Part shown: positions 54,560-63,400 of the stretch, in pieces | Numbering within the stretch: the stretch's first letter is position 1 | How the letters are laid out: every line of letters starts with the position of its first letter | NCBI GenBank assembly: GCA_021151825.1 | Contig: JAGKWQ010000016.1 | Coordinates: 1 to 64,000, forward strand | Length of the DNA: 64,000 bases | From: Cellvibrionaceae bacterium | GTDB taxonomy: Bacteria; Pseudomonadota; Gammaproteobacteria; Pseudomonadales; Cellvibrionaceae | Direction: 5' to 3' | The notes under the pieces: generated by a model | The model's database searches: none | The model's input: only the letters and a program-made list of their open reading frames with translations | What the model was told of the DNA's origin: nothing | Program-made: the position numbers and the translations under genes

Positions 54560-54720
54560 TCAAACATGCAAGTAGTCCCCTATAAATGAACTTGACTGCA
54601 GATATTCAGCGGGAAATATGACAGTTTTATGAAAACTGGAATTTGTTGTCATTCACGGCGAGAGGTACAATGCGTTTCTTATGTTTTCCCACTCATCAAC
54701 GCCAAAAACCAGTCAATAGC

Positions 54721-55455
54721 ATGCACAAAGATCAAGCGGACACCATTTACGCCAATCCACTGTCAGAAGTCAGTCGCTTTGCATTTGATCAACGTGTTGT
54801 GGATGTATTTCCCGACATGATCAAACGCTCTGTTCCAGGTTATGCCACTATCATCAATATGATTGGTAATCTTGCAGAGCGCTACGCGCAGGCGAACAGC
54901 CATTGCTATGATCTTGGTTGCTCCCTTGGCGCCGCCACCTTGGCAATGCGTCACCGGATTCAGGCAGCGAATTGTAAAATTATCGGCGTCGATAATTCTG
55001 CAGCGATGATTGGGCGTTGCCAGCAAGTCATTGCAGCCGATAGCGGCGAAGTCGCGGTTGAGCTGGTCGAATCAACGATTCAAGCGGTAAAAATTGAAAA
55101 TGCATCGATGGCTGTTTTAAATTTTACGCTGCAATTTATTGCAACCAATGAGCGACTCGATGTGTTACGCAGTATTTGCAATGGGTTGAACACCGGTGGA
55201 GTTTTAATCTTGTCAGAAAAAGTCGTTTTTGATGATGAGCCGCATCAACAACTGATGACTGAGCTGCATCATAATTTTAAACGCGCCAATGGTTACAGCG
55301 ATCTGGAAATTGCCCAGAAACGTAGCGCGATTGAAGATTATTTAATTCCCGAGACCCTGGATACCCATCGTCAACGCTTGCGCGATGCTGGTTTCAGCAG
55401 TGTAGATGTATGGTTCCAGTGTTTTAATTTTGCATCAATCATCGCTATTAAATAA
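54721..55455 (+). CDS. cmoA: Carboxy-S-adenosylmethionine synthase
   Basis: From ATG 54721 (MHKDQADTIYANPL), 244 residues, matching CmoA length; the longer frame to 54643 is not supported. The class I methyltransferase fold has motif CYDLGCSLGAATLAMR and the acidic GVDNSAAMI, and ends with the typical VDVWFQCFNFASIIA. CmoA uses prephenate to make carboxy-SAM for tRNA wobble uridine modification. It lies 30 bases before cmoB. Confidence 0.95.
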   Translation: MHKDQADTIYANPLSEVSRFAFDQRVVDVFPDMIKRSVPGYATIINMIGNLAERYAQANSHCYDLGCSLGAATLAMRHRIQAANCKIIGVDNSAAMIGRCQQVIAADSGEVAVELVESTIQAVKIENASMAVLNFTLQFIATNERLDVLRSICNGLNTGGVLILSEKVVFDDEPHQQLMTELHHNFKRANGYSDLEIAQKRSAIEDYLIPETLDTHRQRLRDAGFSSVDVWFQCFNFASIIAIK

Positions 55456-55485
55456 TTTCCTTCCGCATAACAAGGTTACCCACCT

Positions 55486-56463
55486 GTGACACGCATTAAT
55501 TACGATCACCTGCTGCACGCATTAAAAGATACGCAACTGGCCGAATGGGCAGAGAAATTACCAGCACAAATTGCTGATGGGCTTTGCGAGAAGCGCTACG
55601 GTGATTTACCGGGATGGAAAATATCGTTGGAAAAATTACCCACGGTAAATTCGAGCGCTAATGAATTCAACACTGAAGTACGTATTGGCCAAACAACTGA
55701 TTGCAACGAAGAAACCCGCGCGGGCATTAAATCAGTTTTGCAGGAATTAATTCCCTGGCGCAAAGGCCCCTACTTTATTCACGACATTCATATCGATACC
55801 GAATGGCGCTCGGATTGGAAATGGGACCGTGTTTTGCCTCACCTTGCACCGTTAAAAGATCGTTTGATCCTGGATATTGGTTGCGGCAATGGTTATCACT
55901 GCTGGCGCATGCTGGGAGCCGGCGCAAAACGCGTAATTGGGATTGATCCATCACCGCGTTTTATTGTGCAATTCCATATGATTAAACATTTTGCGGGAAA
56001 CGATTATCCCATTGATGTTTTACCCTTGGGCATTGAAGATTTACCCGAAAAACTCCAGGCATTTGACACCGTATTTTCGATGGGAGTTTTCTATCATCGC
56101 CGTTCACCAATGGATCATTTATTGGAGTTAAAAAATACCTTGCGCCCCGGTGGGCAATTGGTTTTGGAGACGTTGGTAATTGAAGGAAAACTGGGCGATG
56201 TGCTAGTTCCCGAAGGGCGCTACGGGATGATGAATAACGTTTGGTTTTTGCCGAGTTGCGACACCATGATTTCCTGGTTGCGAAAAATGGGATTCAACAA
56301 TCCGCGCGTGGTAGACGTTTGCCCGACCACTACCGAAGAGCAGCGAGCAACAGAATGGATGCGTTTTCATTCATTGCCAGAGTTTTTGCACCCGAAAAAC
56401 TCCGCCCTTACTGCCGAAGGCCACCCTGCGCCAATTCGGGCAGTTTTTGTTGCCGAAGCCTGA
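55486..56463 (+). CDS. cmoB: tRNA U34 carboxymethyltransferase
   Basis: The 325-residue protein starts at GTG (product MTRINYDHLL) with AAGG 9 bases upstream. The motif LILDIGCGNGYHCWRMLGAG binds the carboxy-SAM made by CmoA and PTTTEEQRATEWMRFHSLPE is a C-terminal block of the family. It transfers the carboxymethyl group to ho5U34, giving cmo5U in several tRNAs. Confidence 0.96.
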   Translation: MTRINYDHLLHALKDTQLAEWAEKLPAQIADGLCEKRYGDLPGWKISLEKLPTVNSSANEFNTEVRIGQTTDCNEETRAGIKSVLQELIPWRKGPYFIHDIHIDTEWRSDWKWDRVLPHLAPLKDRLILDIGCGNGYHCWRMLGAGAKRVIGIDPSPRFIVQFHMIKHFAGNDYPIDVLPLGIEDLPEKLQAFDTVFSMGVFYHRRSPMDHLLELKNTLRPGGQLVLETLVIEGKLGDVLVPEGRYGMMNNVWFLPSCDTMISWLRKMGFNNPRVVDVCPTTTEEQRATEWMRFHSLPEFLHPKNSALTAEGHPAPIRAVFVAEA

Positions 56464-56495
56464 TTATCTTTATTTCAATTCGTTCAGCAAAAAAA

Positions 56496-56527
56496 CAAAG
56501 GGCACCTGATCGGGTGCCCTTTGTTTT
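56496..56527 (+). terminator. Terminator after cmoB
   Basis: CAAAGGGCACC and GGTGCCCTTTG around a TGATC loop are followed by a T-run. Confidence 0.9.
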
Positions 56528-56557
56528 TTTATAATTTTATATAAAACCGGATTGGGA

Positions 56558-57100
56558 TTAATCATCCAATAATTCAATCGGTGTATCCAAACCAAACTCA
56601 CCATGAATTTGTGTGCACCAGCGGTTCAGACGATCCGCTGTAAAATTTTCCTGCTGGTCTTCATCCAATGCCAAACCAACAAACATACCGGCACCGGAAA
56701 TTTCAGCTTTGGATGCTTCAAACTCGTAGCCTTCCGTTGACCAATGACCAATGATTGCAGGGCCGGTTTGAATGATTACATCGTGCAACATGCCCATTGC
56801 ATCAAGGAAATAATCACCATAACCAAATTGGTCCCCCAAACCGAATAATGCGACCTGCTTGCCGGAGAAATCCACTGCGGCAACATCATCCCAAAACTCT
56901 TCCCAATCGGATTGAATCTGGCCGAAATCCCATGTGGGGATACCGAGAATAATTTTGTCGTAGTTGGCAAAATCCAGCTGGGTTACATCGGCGATATCGC
57001 GCACATCAACAACATCTTCACCTAAACGCTTTTGAATACGGTAGGCAACGCGCTCGGTATTACCTTCATCACTGCCAAAAAACAGACCAATCTGGGCCAC
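56558..57100 (-). CDS. Flavodoxin (long-chain type)
   Basis: The start is GTG 57100 (MAQIGLFFGSDEGNT), with AGG 5 bases upstream, giving 180 residues, the size of flavodoxins; the longer frame to 57211 is not supported. The FMN phosphate loop GSDEGNTE and the ring-stacking WDFGQIQSDWEEF and GDQFGYGDYF loops are present. It resembles FldB, which has no essential function in E. coli. Confidence 0.9.
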   Translation of the reverse strand: MAQIGLFFGSDEGNTERVAYRIQKRLGEDVVDVRDIADVTQLDFANYDKIILGIPTWDFGQIQSDWEEFWDDVAAVDFSGKQVALFGLGDQFGYGDYFLDAMGMLHDVIIQTGPAIIGHWSTEGYEFEASKAEISGAGMFVGLALDEDQQENFTADRLNRWCTQIHGEFGLDTPIELLDD

Positions 57101-57215
57101 AATAACCTCGGGATCAGGATAATTAACAACTACGGGAATGGGGATGGTTAAAAACGGCGCGGATTTTCCCAAGATTAGACGTTTGGAGCAAGTAAAAACG
57201 CCCAAAAACACTCAT

Positions 57216-57250
57216 CAAATAAAACCCCCGGCTCGCCGGGGTTTTATCAA
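57216..57250 (-). terminator. Terminator of the Spy/CpxP-like gene
   Basis: AAAACCCC(G)GC and GCCGGGG(G)TTTT pair around a short loop; a T-run follows on the minus strand. It lies 24 bases past the stop. Confidence 0.85.
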
Positions 57251-57273
57251 GAGTGTATTTTTACAATCGTAAG

Positions 57274-57768
57274 TTATACATCATTGGGTGAGCTTGAGCG
57301 GCCCTGACGATCTTCACGTGCATTTCGACGCTCTTCACGTTTGGCTTTAAGCTCAGCCAGTTTTTGCTTTTGTTCGTCGGTTAACACTGCAATAAATGCT
57401 GTGCGTGCTTTGGCTCCAGCCAACACCTGTTCAGCGTGCAATTTACCTAAGGTGTCTGCCAGCGCGCCTAATTCTGCGTCATTAGCACCCGCCTCTACTG
57501 CAGTTGCCAGGGCATCGCGCGCCGCAACAATTTTAGCCTGTTGGGCTTCACGCGTACTTTCTTGCGCTTCACGCTGGGTTTTCAGCGTTGCCTTCTGGGC
57601 ATCGGTTAAATCCAGTAGCTTTTCAATGTGTCTGCCACCATGCCCTTCAAAACCGCCATGATGGCGCCACTCACCTTTAGCTCCGCGCTCACCGGCAAAA
57701 CCTGGAATTGCCAACGCCACGGAACCTAACAAGATCACACTACCCGCTAACAATTTGAACGATTTCAT
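57274..57768 (-). CDS. Spy/CpxP-like periplasmic protein
   Basis: The 164-residue protein has a signal peptide (MKSFKLLAGSVILLGSVALA), two LTxxQ-type motifs (LLDLTDAQKATLKTQRE and AVLTDEQKQKLAELKAK) and a His/Gly-rich segment that may bind metal (HHGGFEGHGGRH). CpxP and Spy are periplasmic chaperones and stress sensors. It lies divergent from the Cpx-like regulator genes, as cpxP does in E. coli. Confidence 0.85.
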   Translation of the reverse strand: MKSFKLLAGSVILLGSVALAIPGFAGERGAKGEWRHHGGFEGHGGRHIEKLLDLTDAQKATLKTQREAQESTREAQQAKIVAARDALATAVEAGANDAELGALADTLGKLHAEQVLAGAKARTAFIAVLTDEQKQKLAELKAKREERRNAREDRQGRSSSPNDV

Positions 57769-57868
57769 ACTTAAATTCCTCTGGTCATCATAAAGTCAGG
57801 CCCATTCGCCTGATGGATACTCGGGCTCTGTATTTCAGAACCTGTGAATTCATTATGGGCACTATAAT

Positions 57869-57883
57869 GTTAAGATTGGTTAA
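57869..57883. promoter_or_regulatory. Candidate CpxR-type box
   Basis: GTTAA GATTG GTTAA is a direct repeat with a 5-base spacer, close to the CpxR consensus GTAAA-N5-GTAAA. It lies between the divergent Spy-like and regulator genes. Confidence 0.45.
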
Positions 57884-57962
57884 TGAATTCCAAAGAATCA
57901 TGACTCTCATCGGGGGCTGGTGCACACTCAGCGCCTTAATCAACAGGGGTAGAAAAATCACT

Positions 57963-58670
57963 ATGCTCAAGGTTCTCCTTATTGACGACGATAAAGAACT
58001 CAGTCAACTGCTTAGCGAATATTTGCACACTGAAGGTTTCGCAATTGATACCGCTTTTGATGGCCAAACCGCATTGGAATTAGCGCTAAAACACAGCTAC
58101 TCAGCCATTGTGCTTGATGTCATGCTGCCTGTTCGCAACGGTTTTGATGTTTTGAAAAACCTGCGCCAACACAATCAAACTCCCGTCATTATGCTGACTG
58201 CTAAAGGCGATACCGTTGACCGTGTGATTGGTTTGGAAATTGGTGCAGATGATTACTTGTCCAAACCTTGTGATCCACGTGAATTAGTTGCGCGTATTCG
58301 TGCAATTTTGCGTCGTGCTAACCAGAAAGAAACCAACCCGACAAATATTGAACGCTTGAGCTCCGGCAAGCTTTCCCTGCATTTGGGAACACGCACAACC
58401 ACTTGGGACAATCAAGAGGTGCCACTCACCGGAACCGAATTCAGCGTGCTGGAAATTCTGGTCCGTCGTGCAGGACAAGTGATCAGCAAAGACGATATGA
58501 CCGAGCAAGCATTGAATCGCAAATTAACTCCTTATGATCGCAGTATTGATGTGCACGTAAGTAACATCCGCAAAAAAATTACTGCCGCCGGTTCGTCCAA
58601 GGATTTGATTATCAACGTACGCGGTGCAGGCTACATGCTGACCATGAACGATGATGACTCTGTGAATTGA
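57963..58670 (+). CDS. cpxR: Response regulator, OmpR family (CpxR-like)
   Basis: From ATG 57963 (MLKVLLIDDDKELSQLL), 235 residues; the frame extends upstream to 57813 without support. The receiver domain has phosphoacceptor Asp52 (VLDVML) and Lys in YLSKPCDPREL; the C-terminal winged-helix domain ends with IKNVRGAGYML-like RGAGYML. It ends in TGATG, overlapping the kinase start. The divergent Spy/CpxP-like gene and the box at 57869 suggest an envelope-stress role. The symbol is by context and similarity. Confidence 0.9.
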   Translation: MLKVLLIDDDKELSQLLSEYLHTEGFAIDTAFDGQTALELALKHSYSAIVLDVMLPVRNGFDVLKNLRQHNQTPVIMLTAKGDTVDRVIGLEIGADDYLSKPCDPRELVARIRAILRRANQKETNPTNIERLSSGKLSLHLGTRTTTWDNQEVPLTGTEFSVLEILVRRAGQVISKDDMTEQALNRKLTPYDRSIDVHVSNIRKKITAAGSSKDLIINVRGAGYMLTMNDDDSVN

Positions 58671-60070
58671 TGACTCGCTTTTATTTAAAAATATTTTTTA
58701 CGTTTTGGCTGATAACTGCCGCCATTATTGTTGGGACTAATATTGTCGTCCACTGGTTTGATATGACCCCGGACGGCAATTTACAACACAATAATGAGAT
58801 TAACGATGATGATCCAGCCAAACGTTTGTTGTTTCAAATGGTCGGCAATGCAGTCAACCGTAATACTCGCCAACTGGTGCAAGACCTTCGTTCCATGCCC
58901 AATTGGTCTACACGTTTTGTTTATGTAATCGACAGGGAAAACCGCGATTTACTGGATCGCCCGCTGCCACCCGGCGTTATGTTTCTCGCTCCACGCCTCA
59001 CGGCAAAACATCCGTTTGATAAAGTCCAGGATCGCAATCGCAAACTGTTTGGCCGTTACATCACCTTGAATGATGGTAACAGCGTGAAATTAATTACGAT
59101 TTCTTCTGGCCGCGATGAAGGCCAGGATCGCGATATTATTTGGGAATTGTTTCTCGATAATATTTGGCCATTACTACTAGTTTCCATTCTCGTCAGCGGC
59201 TCTGCCTGCTTTTTTCTTGCACGCCATTTCACTCGCAGTATTAATACACTGCAGAGAGCAACCCAGCAAATTGCGCGCGGGGATTTAAGTGTTCGTATCG
59301 GCGATCAATTTCATGGGCGCAAAGACGAAATTGCAGCCTTGGGACGCGACTTTGACCATATGACGGAACGATTGGAAAAAGCGATGCAGGAACAGAAGCG
59401 ATTAATTAAAGACGTTTCCCATGAATTGCGTACACCGCTGGCGCGCTTGCAAATTGCCTTGGCATTAGCGCGGCAACGCAGCAACGGCATTGTTGAACAT
59501 GAATTAGATAGAATCAAACAAGCGGCGGATTATCTGAACGATATTATCACTGATATTTTGACGCTCCCTGTTCAAGGGCAAGACAGCTGGGTACTTGATG
59601 ATGTATTGGATTTGGTAAGCCTGTTGCAAACCTTGATGGATAATTATCAAGCTGACGCTTACGAAAAAAATATCAATATTCGATTTAAATGCAGTCTTGA
59701 AGAGGCTCTGGTCGCCACCCATGGAAACATGCTCGTCGGTGTATTTGAAAACACATTGCGCAACGCATTGCTATATACACCCGCCAATGCCGAAATATTT
59801 ATTCAATTATCAGAAACCGGCGATGGCGAATACTACCGGGTAGAAATTATGGACCAAGGCCCTGGGGTTCCCACTGATGCCCTTGAAAGTATTTTCCAAC
59901 CTTTCTATCGAACCGATGAAGCTCGTGCTCGCGAGAGCGGCGGTTACGGTTTAGGACTTGCCATCGCACAGCGTAGCGTTTCACTTCATCAAGGGCGCAT
60001 TTGGGCGGAGAATCGCCCAACTGGCGGATTAAATCTTTGCATATTGCTACCTCAAATTAAAAATTCCTAG
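58670..60070 (+). CDS. cpxA: Sensor histidine kinase (CpxA-like)
   Basis: The 466-residue protein (ATG 58670, one-base overlap with the regulator stop) has two transmembrane helices (residues 7-28 and about 165-185) around a periplasmic sensor domain, a HAMP domain (FTRSINTLQRATQQIARGDLS region), the phosphorylated His251 in DVSHELRTPLARL, and a HATPase domain ending in GLGLAIAQRSV. It is the partner of the CpxR-like regulator. Confidence 0.9.
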   Translation: MTRFYLKIFFTFWLITAAIIVGTNIVVHWFDMTPDGNLQHNNEINDDDPAKRLLFQMVGNAVNRNTRQLVQDLRSMPNWSTRFVYVIDRENRDLLDRPLPPGVMFLAPRLTAKHPFDKVQDRNRKLFGRYITLNDGNSVKLITISSGRDEGQDRDIIWELFLDNIWPLLLVSILVSGSACFFLARHFTRSINTLQRATQQIARGDLSVRIGDQFHGRKDEIAALGRDFDHMTERLEKAMQEQKRLIKDVSHELRTPLARLQIALALARQRSNGIVEHELDRIKQAADYLNDIITDILTLPVQGQDSWVLDDVLDLVSLLQTLMDNYQADAYEKNINIRFKCSLEEALVATHGNMLVGVFENTLRNALLYTPANAEIFIQLSETGDGEYYRVEIMDQGPGVPTDALESIFQPFYRTDEARARESGGYGLGLAIAQRSVSLHQGRIWAENRPTGGLNLCILLPQIKNS

Positions 60071-60335
60071 CTAAGGCTGCTCCACATTGACCGCCGATGC
60101 GACAATCTTTTGACTGGCGGCAGACTCTTTCCGCAATACCCCTTGATAATCAATAATTTTTTTGGCGGCTTATTGCCGCTTTTGCTTCACAAATATATTT
60201 ATAACCCATTGTTTTAATTGAAATAAATTAATTCAAAAGAGAATGGCATAGTTTTCGCAGTTTGCCTGTTACAGACGCCTGAATCCGCTAAAGCGGCAAT
60301 GGGCGGATATAAATTCAACAAACAGGTAATTAAAT

Positions 60336-61271
60336 ATGCGGGATATGACTATGGTGATCGGAGCCAATGTGGCAAACGGCACAAGCAATCTCCCTTTGAC
60401 CCCGTTAACGCCTGAACAAGAATTGGCGAGCCGGGTTCGTCTTGGTCAAGCCTTGCAAATGAGCCTGGAACCCGCAGAAGTTCTCACCTTGTTTTACAAA
60501 CATATCCAATCAGCCGTGAGTATTTCGGGACTGGTATTCAAATTTGCCAACGCGAATCCTGATCAAAAAATTGGCCGCGAATGTCTACATCATTGCGATT
60601 ATCGTCTGACTACTGATGAAGGTTATCTAGGTGAGATTATTTTTAGCCGTAGCAAGCGCTTTGTGGAAAGCGAACTTATCACGCTTGAGCTTTTACTTAG
60701 CTCGTTAATTTATCCATTGCGCAATGCCATTCGATATCAAAAAGCAATGCGCTTGGCACTATTAGACCCGCTCACACTAGTGGGTAATCGCGCCGCGCTG
60801 GATTCTGCATTGAGCCGTGAATTGCAGCTGGCGGAGCGCCATGATCATGAGTTGTCACTTCTATTAATCGATGCAGATCATTTCAAAAAAATAAACGATG
60901 ACTATGGTCATCATCGCGGCGATTTGGTGTTGTGTGAAATCGCTAAAGGTATTCAATCTGTTTGCCGTGGTTCCGATATTACCTTCCGCTACGGCGGTGA
61001 AGAATTTGTCGTATTACTTGGTAAAACCAATGCCGATGGTGCAAAAATTATTGCCGAGCGAATTCGCCAACAAATTGCCCAAACGCAAGTTAGCCATAAT
61101 GGCAAAGCAATCAGCACAACGGTCAGTATCGGCATTGCCACACGCCAATCGGGCAAACTTAAAGAACACATTAATGATTTATTTGAACGCGCAGATACAG
61201 CACTTTATCAGGCAAAGGCCAAGGGCAGAAATTGTGTCGTTAGCAGTGATGATGTATTGGTAGCACAATAA
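60336..61271 (+). CDS. GGDEF diguanylate cyclase
   Basis: The 311-residue protein has an N-terminal region (1-140) without a recognised domain and a GGDEF domain with GGEEF in RYGGEEFVV, an inhibitory-site RGSD five residues earlier, and LIDADHFKKINDDYGH. It has no membrane helix. It lies 265 bases after the kinase and is followed by a strong terminator. Not evidently part of the Cpx unit. Ribosome site weak. Confidence 0.9.
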   Translation: MRDMTMVIGANVANGTSNLPLTPLTPEQELASRVRLGQALQMSLEPAEVLTLFYKHIQSAVSISGLVFKFANANPDQKIGRECLHHCDYRLTTDEGYLGEIIFSRSKRFVESELITLELLLSSLIYPLRNAIRYQKAMRLALLDPLTLVGNRAALDSALSRELQLAERHDHELSLLLIDADHFKKINDDYGHHRGDLVLCEIAKGIQSVCRGSDITFRYGGEEFVVLLGKTNADGAKIIAERIRQQIAQTQVSHNGKAISTTVSIGIATRQSGKLKEHINDLFERADTALYQAKAKGRNCVVSSDDVLVAQ

Positions 61272-61279
61272 ACTTACCG

Positions 61280-61318
61280 AGCAATAAAAAAGCCGCGTAA
61301 ATACGCGGCTTTTTTATT
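61280..61318. terminator. Bidirectional terminator between GGDEF gene and rluB
   Basis: AAAAAGCCGCGTA and TACGCGGCTTTTT with a short AA loop and T-run on both sides. Confidence 0.9.
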
Positions 61319-61334
61319 TACGATTGAATTTAGG

Positions 61335-62480
61335 CTATTCAACAATCGGGGGACGCTTGCGTGGTGGCGTTTTCGGGCGGCGCGGTGCCGCTGAGGCTGC
61401 ACGCAATTTTTTATCGTGGCGCAGTGACTGCATTGCCTCATCGCGAGTAGGCTGCATAATTCGGGTATAGGTTGAACTATCGAACCCTGCAGTCATGCAC
61501 AAATCCTGAATCTCACGCTCAGTCAAATCAATCCACTGCCCTACACGTACATGTGATGGTATAAAAATATTTGCATAGCGCACACGCTTTAAGCGACTGA
61601 CTTTAACACCTTGCGATTCCCACAAGCGACGCACTTCACGATTACGACCCTCCATGACAACACAGTAGAACCAGCGGTTTTTTCCTTCACCTGCACCATC
61701 GACGATATCAGTAAATCGTGCAACGCCATCGTCCAATAACACGCCATCCAAAAGCTGTTCTTTCATCTCATCAGTAACTTCACCCTGGATACGCACCAGA
61801 TATTCACGATCAATGACTGAAGAAGGATGCATCAATTTATTGGCCAGCTCACCATCATTGGTGAATAACAATAAACCACTGGTATTAAAATCCAGACGAC
61901 CAACGGAAATCCAGCGTTCACCTTTTATCGCCGGTAAACGATCATAAACCGTTGGACGGCCTTCCGGGTCAGAGCGGGAACAAATTTCACCTTCCGGTTT
62001 GTTATACAAAATTACACGGCGACGCGTTAATTCCGTACGCAATACAATGCGCTGGCCATTTACAAAAATTTTATCTTTTGATGTGACCCTGTCACCAAGC
62101 TTGGCGATGCGATCATTGACTTTTACCTGGCCCGCCTCAATAAGGCGCTCCATTTCACGGCGAGAACCGATACCGGCGCGAGCCAATACTTTTTGCAGTT
62201 TTTCATCGCCCGGGGCAGCTTTTTCATCAGCAGCTTTCACTTTTGCTGGCGCTTCTACTTTAGCCGGTGACTTACGTCCATCAACCGCCGCCGCTTTTTG
62301 GCGAGGATTTGTTGGAGCAGATTTTTTAATAGTAGATTTTTCTTCTTTCCTAACCGCGGGTTTTTCTCCACGCACCGGTTTTTCCTGGTTGCGTTTAGCG
62401 CCCGCACCTTTTCCGGCCACTACTGGCTTCACAGCCCTGGTAGATTTTTCTGGTTTATCCTGGTCGATTTTCTTCACCAT
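61335..62480 (-). CDS. rluB: 23S rRNA pseudouridine synthase B
   Basis: The 381-residue protein has a Lys/Ala/Glu-rich low-complexity N-terminus (1-90), an S4 RNA-binding domain (about 92-135) and the synthase domain with the catalytic Asp in GRLDFNTSGLLL. It makes pseudouridine 2605 in 23S rRNA (family knowledge). It is the third gene of the scpA-scpB-rluB unit, 20 bases after scpB. Confidence 0.93.
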   Translation of the reverse strand: MVKKIDQDKPEKSTRAVKPVVAGKGAGAKRNQEKPVRGEKPAVRKEEKSTIKKSAPTNPRQKAAAVDGRKSPAKVEAPAKVKAADEKAAPGDEKLQKVLARAGIGSRREMERLIEAGQVKVNDRIAKLGDRVTSKDKIFVNGQRIVLRTELTRRRVILYNKPEGEICSRSDPEGRPTVYDRLPAIKGERWISVGRLDFNTSGLLLFTNDGELANKLMHPSSVIDREYLVRIQGEVTDEMKEQLLDGVLLDDGVARFTDIVDGAGEGKNRWFYCVVMEGRNREVRRLWESQGVKVSRLKRVRYANIFIPSHVRVGQWIDLTEREIQDLCMTAGFDSSTYTRIMQPTRDEAMQSLRHDKKLRAASAAPRRPKTPPRKRPPIVE

Positions 62481-62500
62481 AGAATTAATAAATACGCAGC

Positions 62501-63400
62501 TTAATGACTGCCTTGATCCTCTTGTTCTTCATTCGTAGTTGAAGGCTCCAGCGTTACTGGAACTTTATCTTCTACCTCAACAAATGCTTCTTCACCATCA
62601 ACAAAACCCTCTTCGTAAAGAGCAGCTTCATCAACGTTTTGTCGCTCACCGGCAGTGTCGGGTGCCGGTGCTTCATCAGGTATCGGTGGATCTGTATCTT
62701 TTTCACCTAAACCTGCTTCCCCCAAATCCAATACAGGATTTAATTCATCCAGATCACGGATTTCACTCAGTGATGGCAATTCCTCCAGACTCTTTAAATT
62801 AAAGTAGTCCAAAAATTGTCGCGTGGTTGCATAGAGCGAAGGACGCCCCGGCACATCTCGATGCCCCACCACTTTCACCCAGTCGCGCTCCAGCAGCGTT
62901 TTAATAATATGCGAACTCACTGCTACACCGCGGATTTCTTCAATGTCGCCGCGGGTGATAGGCTGGCGATAGGCAATCAGTGAAAGGGTCTCGAGTAGTG
63001 CGCGTGAATATTTTTGCGGTTTCTCTTCCCATAAGCGATTAACCCAGGGAGCAAGATTGTCCCGAACCTGAAAACGCCAACCTGAAGCAACTTCCTTCAA
63101 TTCAAAGCCACGATCTTCGCAAGCGGCCTGGATATCGGCGAGTGCAGTTGCTATTTCATCTTTAGTCGGCGCAACTTCTTCATCAAATAGCTCCAACAAG
63201 CGAGCAATAGTCATTGGCTGACCGGCCGCAAGAATTGCGCCTTCGAGAATTTTACGCAGCAACGCAGCATCAACTGGCAATTGGGTAACGGGAACAGTCG
63301 CAGATTCCTCCTCAATAACCGTTTCCTCAAACAACTGAGTGCCGCTGTCTTCGGTATCCTGAGAATCCAATTCTTCGTCGGTATTCATTTCGTTTGTCAT
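62501..63400 (-). CDS. scpB: Segregation and condensation protein B
   Basis: The 299-residue protein has the winged-helix core of ScpB at about residues 43-215 (LLRKILEGAILAAGQPMTI...; LIAYRQPITRGDIEEIRGV) and acidic low-complexity tails at both ends. It starts inside the end of scpA (four-base ATGA overlap). With ScpA it forms the kleisin complex of the SMC condensin. Confidence 0.95.
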   Translation of the reverse strand: MTNEMNTDEELDSQDTEDSGTQLFEETVIEEESATVPVTQLPVDAALLRKILEGAILAAGQPMTIARLLELFDEEVAPTKDEIATALADIQAACEDRGFELKEVASGWRFQVRDNLAPWVNRLWEEKPQKYSRALLETLSLIAYRQPITRGDIEEIRGVAVSSHIIKTLLERDWVKVVGHRDVPGRPSLYATTRQFLDYFNLKSLEELPSLSEIRDLDELNPVLDLGEAGLGEKDTDPPIPDEAPAPDTAGERQNVDEAALYEEGFVDGEEAFVEVEDKVPVTLEPSTTNEEQEDQGSH

